A stretch of DNA of 64,000 nucleotides, taken from the NCBI RefSeq assembly GCF_004362805.1, contig NZ_SNYF01000010.1, positions 51,689 through 115,688 on the forward strand, read 5' to 3'. The notes below the pieces were generated by a model that made no database searches, was not told the DNA's origin, and worked only from the letters and a program-made list of their open reading frames with translations. Both the position numbers and the translations under genes were made by a program. The stretch is from Algoriphagus boseongensis. GTDB taxonomy: Bacteria; Bacteroidota; Bacteroidia; Cytophagales; Cyclobacteriaceae. This document shows positions 61,090-64,000 of this stretch, piece after piece. How positions within the stretch are numbered: the first letter of the stretch is position 1; every line of letters starts with the position of its first letter.

Positions 61090-62928
61090 ATGTACAACAT
61101 AGAAGAACTCAGAATCAGGCTTTTATCTGAACTGAAGGAAATTGCTGAAGAGCTAGGAGTCAAAAACTTCAAATCACTCAAAAAAGACGAACTCGTCTAC
61201 GCAATTCTAGACCAGCAAGCGATCACCCCAGAGCAGGCCCTTCCCAAGAAAAAGCCCTCAATCGTAGAAACTCAGGCAGTTGAAGCCGAAAAAAAACCAG
61301 AAGTTCCTTCGTCCGAAGCAGCGGCAGCTACTCCAGAACCCGAGTACAAGCCTAAATTCAAAAGACAAAACGTAACAGAATTGCCTAAGGAAGCATCAGA
61401 ACCGGAGGCAAAAACTGAAAGACCTGAAAGACCTCGCCCTGAAAAGGTAGAGCGTCCTGAAAAGGCTGAACGTAACGAAAGGCCTGAAAGACCTGCCAGA
61501 CCTGAGCGCCTAGAGCCAAAAGAAGCTGCTCCTGCTAAAAAAGAAGAAGCCGAAGCTTCAACTGAAGAGCCAAAGAATTTCAGACCTAGAAGAAGAGTAT
61601 TCGAGGAAGTAAATGTGGAAGCAAACGTTTCCAGCGAAAATTCCGAAGAAAAAGCTTCCGCTCCTGAATCAACTTCAGAAGGCCAAAAGCCTGAACAGGA
61701 AGTTGATCTCCCAAAAAGAAGAAACTTCAAATCTCAAGATGAAGTGCTAATGCCTTCAGCAGAGACTCTTCAGGGATCAGCCAGAAAGAAACCTTTTGTA
61801 TCTCCTAGAGAATTTGACGGAGTAATCGAAAACGAAGGTGTATTGGAAATCATGCAGGAAGGCTACGGCTTCCTCAGATCCTTGGATTACAATTACCTGG
61901 CTTCTCCGGATGATATTTATGTTTCTCCTAGCCAAATCAAACTTTTCGGTTTAAAAACCGGAGACCATATCAAGGGGTCTATCCGACCTCCAAAAGAAGG
62001 TGAAAAGTATTTTGCCTTGTTAAAGATTGCCACTTGTAACGGCAAGACCACGGATGAAATTCGTGACCGGGTTCCTTTCGAATACTTGACTCCACTTTTC
62101 CCTGAGGAAAGATTAAACCTGAGCACCAAGCCTGATGGCTACTCTACCCGTATTTTGGACTTATTTGCTCCTATCGGTAAAGGACAGCGAGGTATGATCG
62201 TAGCTCAGCCAAAAACTGGTAAAACAGTTCTTTTGCAGCAGATCGCCAATGCCATCACTCAAAACCATCCAGAAGTTCATTTGATGATCTTGTTGATCGA
62301 CGAGCGTCCGGAAGAAGTCACAGACATGGCTCGTTCGGTAAGAGCAGAGGTTATTTCCTCCACTTTTGACGAGCAGGCTGAGCGACATGTAAAGGTTGCA
62401 AACATTGTTTTGGAAAAAGCCAAGCGAATGGTGGAAGTAGGACATGATGTGGTCATCCTCTTGGATTCCATCACCCGTCTTGCCAGAGCACATAATACGG
62501 TGGTACCTAGCTCAGGAAAAATCCTTTCCGGTGGTGTGGATGCCAATGCCTTGCACAAGCCTAAGCGTTTCTTTGGCGCAGCCAGAAATGTAGAAAACGG
62601 AGGTTCATTGACCATTATCGCCACCGCCTTGGTAGAAACAGGTTCAAAAATGGACGAGGTAATCTTTGAAGAATTCAAGGGTACCGGTAACATGGAATTG
62701 GCTTTGGACAGAAAGCTGGCCAACCGAAGAATCTACCCATCTATCGATGTGCTTAGCTCCGGAACACGTAGAGAAGATCTATTGATGGACAAGGAAGAAA
62801 TGCAGCGCGTATGGATCCTGAGAAAACTAATGAGCGACATGACTGCTCAGGAATCTATGGAATTCTTGCTTCAGCGAATGAAAGGCACCCGTGACAATGC
62901 TGAGTTTTTGATCAGCATGAATGGGTAA
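61090..62928 (+). CDS. rho: Transcription termination factor Rho (long Bacteroidota form)
   Basis: Rho is the hexameric RNA helicase that ends transcription. The 612-residue protein (419 in E. coli) has an N-terminal SAP-like segment ([20 protein letters not shown]) and then a roughly 190-residue acidic and basic low-complexity insertion with RPERPE-type repeats. The RNA-binding cold-shock domain follows ([15 protein letters not shown]), and the ATPase has Walker [13 protein letters not shown] and [11 protein letters not shown]. It is 195 bp after recO and ends before a terminator. Confidence 0.97.
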   Translation: MYNIEELRIRLLSELKEIAEELGVKNFKSLKKDELVYAILDQQAITPEQALPKKKPSIVETQAVEAEKKPEVPSSEAAAATPEPEYKPKFKRQNVTELPKEASEPEAKTERPERPRPEKVERPEKAERNERPERPARPERLEPKEAAPAKKEEAEASTEEPKNFRPRRRVFEEVNVEANVSSENSEEKASAPESTSEGQKPEQEVDLPKRRNFKSQDEVLMPSAETLQGSARKKPFVSPREFDGVIENEGVLEIMQEGYGFLRSLDYNYLASPDDIYVSPSQIKLFGLKTGDHIKGSIRPPKEGEKYFALLKIATCNGKTTDEIRDRVPFEYLTPLFPEERLNLSTKPDGYSTRILDLFAPIGKGQRGMIVAQPKTGKTVLLQQIANAITQNHPEVHLMILLIDERPEEVTDMARSVRAEVISSTFDEQAERHVKVANIVLEKAKRMVEVGHDVVILLDSITRLARAHNTVVPSSGKILSGGVDANALHKPKRFFGAARNVENGGSLTIIATALVETGSKMDEVIFEEFKGTGNMELALDRKLANRRIYPSIDVLSSGTRREDLLMDKEEMQRVWILRKLMSDMTAQESMEFLLQRMKGTRDNAEFLISMNG

Positions 62929-62949
62929 TCCTTAGCTTATATCAACAGG

Positions 62950-62985
62950 AAACCGGGTCAGCATTGGTCCGGTTTTCTTTTTTTT
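62950..62985 (+). terminator. Intrinsic terminator after rho
   Basis: AAACCGG/CCGGTTT (7 bp) with a 12-nt loop, followed by TCTTTTTTTT. Confidence 0.85.
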
Positions 62986-63010
62986 CAACCAACTAGCATT
63001 CAATAGTTTA

Positions 63011-63041
63011 TTTGTTTTTGAATGAAAAAAAATTAGATTTG
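63011..63041 (+). promoter_or_regulatory. Promoter of the giant surface-protein gene
   Basis: TTTG (63011-63014), a 19-nt spacer and TAGATTTG (63034-63041) match the Bacteroidota consensus TTTG-N19-TAnnTTTG exactly. Directly after it lies a 10-bp perfect palindrome CCTAATTAGG (63046-63055) that would straddle the transcription start. Confidence 0.6.
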
Positions 63042-63339
63042 AAGTCCTAATTAGGCGTTTTGTGAAATAATCTTTTTGAAGGAAGTTTAAATGCATTTCT
63101 AATTCAAAAAAATGTAAGCGAATAAAGCTCTTGTTAAACAATACATAAAAATGTATAAACAAGAATTAATTAGGCATTGGAATAATGATTGTAATGCAAT
63201 TATATAATTCCTAAAAACAAGTATTGATTATCAAATAGATGAGATTAAAAAAGAACGCATTTATAACCGATACTAAGGAATATTACGTAAATTTAAAGTG
63301 CGTTTTTAGCTATTTAAAAAGCATTTCGGTTACTGAATT
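63042..63339 (+). other. Long AT-rich leader of the surface-protein gene
   Basis: About 290 bp without a gene. It holds the palindrome CCTAATTAGG, a hairpin at 63130-63163 (CTTGTT/AACAAG outside ATACAT/ATGTAT, tetraloop AAAA), a second palindrome AATTATATAATT (63198-63209), and a repeat of TAATTAGGC (63048-63056 and 63167-63175). No tRNA or small reading frame stands out. It is probably a transcribed 5' leader. Confidence 0.5.
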
Positions 63340-64000
63340 ATGCTTATGAGGGGGAATTTACTTAGGGTGTTATTTTTTGGAATTCTGATTTTTGTCAGCT
63401 GGAATTTCTATGCCAAAAGCCTCAAATTTGACATATCTTCCTTAAAACCTATTTCCAGACTTTTTGAGGCTTCAAAAGAATTGGAAGTTGAACCTATTCC
63501 TCCTGCTAAAATAGAAATATTAGAAAAGGAAAATTTAAAGGTTGAAGAGGTTTTGGCTTGTACAATATCCCTTGGGTCAGGAACTGGTCCTAAGGATCAA
63601 CCAGATATATGCAGCGGAGACCCAATTGTTGACATAATTTTTAATGTAGATACAGGAGGTACTCTGAGTGTATCAAATCTCCCATCGGGACTTTCTGTTT
63701 CAGGATTAGGTACTGCAAGCATTACCATTTCAGGAATCCCAACTGCAACAGGAACATATATTGTGAGTGCAAGTGGGGGAAGCTGTGCTGGGGAAACTGT
63801 AACAGGAACTATCACCGTTACCCCAACCGTCGGAACACCTACTGCCATTACAGGCACTCCTCCTACCTGCCAGCTGACCAACGGAACAACAACCACAGCT
63901 TTTGCGACCACAGCTACCAACAGCACTGGATTCAACTGGACCCTGAGCAATCCTGCCGCTGGAAGTATTAATCCTACTACCGGTCTTATGACTTGGGCAA
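63340..64000 (+). CDS. Giant secreted surface/adhesin-like protein (partial, N-terminal part)
   Basis: An ATG at 63340 (alternative at 63346) opens a frame that stays open to the right edge, about 220 residues. Seen: a signal-peptide-like segment (LLRVLFFGILIFVSWNFYA), a short charged region, then Ser/Thr/Gly/Pro-rich PKD- or Ig-like modules (SNLPSGLSVSGLGTASITIS, then ATGTYIVSASGGSCAGETV and GFNWTLSNPAAGSINPTTG). This is the style of very large Bacteroidota surface proteins carried by T9SS, though the C-terminal sorting domain is outside the window. The antisense frame over it is only a shadow. Confidence 0.85.
   Translation, partial: MLMRGNLLRVLFFGILIFVSWNFYAKSLKFDISSLKPISRLFEASKELEVEPIPPAKIEILEKENLKVEEVLACTISLGSGTGPKDQPDICSGDPIVDIIFNVDTGGTLSVSNLPSGLSVSGLGTASITISGIPTATGTYIVSASGGSCAGETVTGTITVTPTVGTPTAITGTPPTCQLTNGTTTTAFATTATNSTGFNWTLSNPAAGSINPTTGLMTWA

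Noticed and set aside
63597..63950. Minus-strand 117-residue reading frame over the surface protein
   Set aside because: Antisense to a clear signal peptide and Ig/PKD-like protein; its Val/Pro-rich translation is what the reverse of a Thr/Gly-rich repeat protein gives.
1..64000. CRISPR arrays, tRNA or rRNA genes, transposases, phage genes
   Set aside because: Looked for repeated spacers, cloverleaf-like stretches and recombinase/transposase proteins in the gaps and reading frames; none found. All gaps over 50 bp were read without a convincing tRNA.

Overview
The window comes from a Bacteroidota chromosome, most likely a Cytophagales / Cyclobacteriaceae-type gliding or marine bacterium (Algoriphagus-like; this is inference from protein resemblance). 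The evidence is type IX secretion (T9SS)/gliding genes (gldK, gldL, porP/sprF, porG), the gene order porG-uppS-bamA-ompH-ompH, long Bacteroidota versions of NusB, Rho, IF-2 and RluB, and many intergenic matches to the Bacteroidota promoter pattern TTTG-N18..22-TAnnTTTG. No rRNA, tRNA, insertion sequence, prophage or CRISPR array was seen. Most of the window is conserved core genome.

Layout. 1-6313 (minus): an Omp85-type outer-membrane protein, a DUF4271 membrane protein, hemD, porP/sprF, gldK and the start of gldL, a T9SS/gliding locus that continues past the left edge. 6359-14213 (plus): hemW, a DUF721/DciA-like gene, a three-gene partner-switching module (SpoIIE-type phosphatase, STAS antagonist, HATPase kinase) and two periplasmic PpiC/SurA foldases. 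14253-16424 (minus): a coiled-coil protein and an ABC exporter. 16569-21711 (plus): leucine dehydrogenase, then nusB-ytxH-DUF1573-yajC-ybbR-coaE. 21840-26351: DUF808 protein, a frameshifted lumazine-binding-like gene, serS, a lipoprotein and a 2-oxoglutarate oxygenase. 26353-34919 (plus): chrA, a CBS protein, nadK, porG, uppS, bamA and two Skp/OmpH chaperones. 34984-42307: thioredoxin, rluB, a tight four-gene operon (arginase family, cytochrome b5, BadF-type sugar kinase, murQ), nqrF without its partners, and accD. 42521-47671: cstA, a haloperoxidase-like lipoprotein with an outer-membrane partner, and two small unknown genes. 47737-52323 (minus): rimP-nusA-infB. 52643-58105 (plus): mreB-mreC-mreD-mrdA-rodA. 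58154-62928: an unknown gene, ferredoxin, tdk, recO and rho. From 63340 a giant secreted surface protein begins and runs off the right edge.

How the genes fit together. Much of the window serves the cell envelope: outer-membrane protein export (PpiC/SurA, Skp, BamA, an Omp85 homologue), T9SS, the undecaprenyl carrier (UppS), the elongasome (MreBCD, PBP2, RodA) and wall recycling (MurQ plus kinase). A second theme is gene-expression machinery (RimP, NusA, IF-2, NusB, Rho, RluB, SerS). The observations most worth a second look are the partner-switching module with no sigma factor beside it, the arginase-family and AccD proteins missing canonical metal ligands, the internally duplicated haloperoxidase-like protein, the frameshifted gene near 23035, a hairpin in the rimP-nusA-infB leader, and the roughly 290-nt structured leader of the giant surface protein. 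I found no clear, wholly new multi-gene system.
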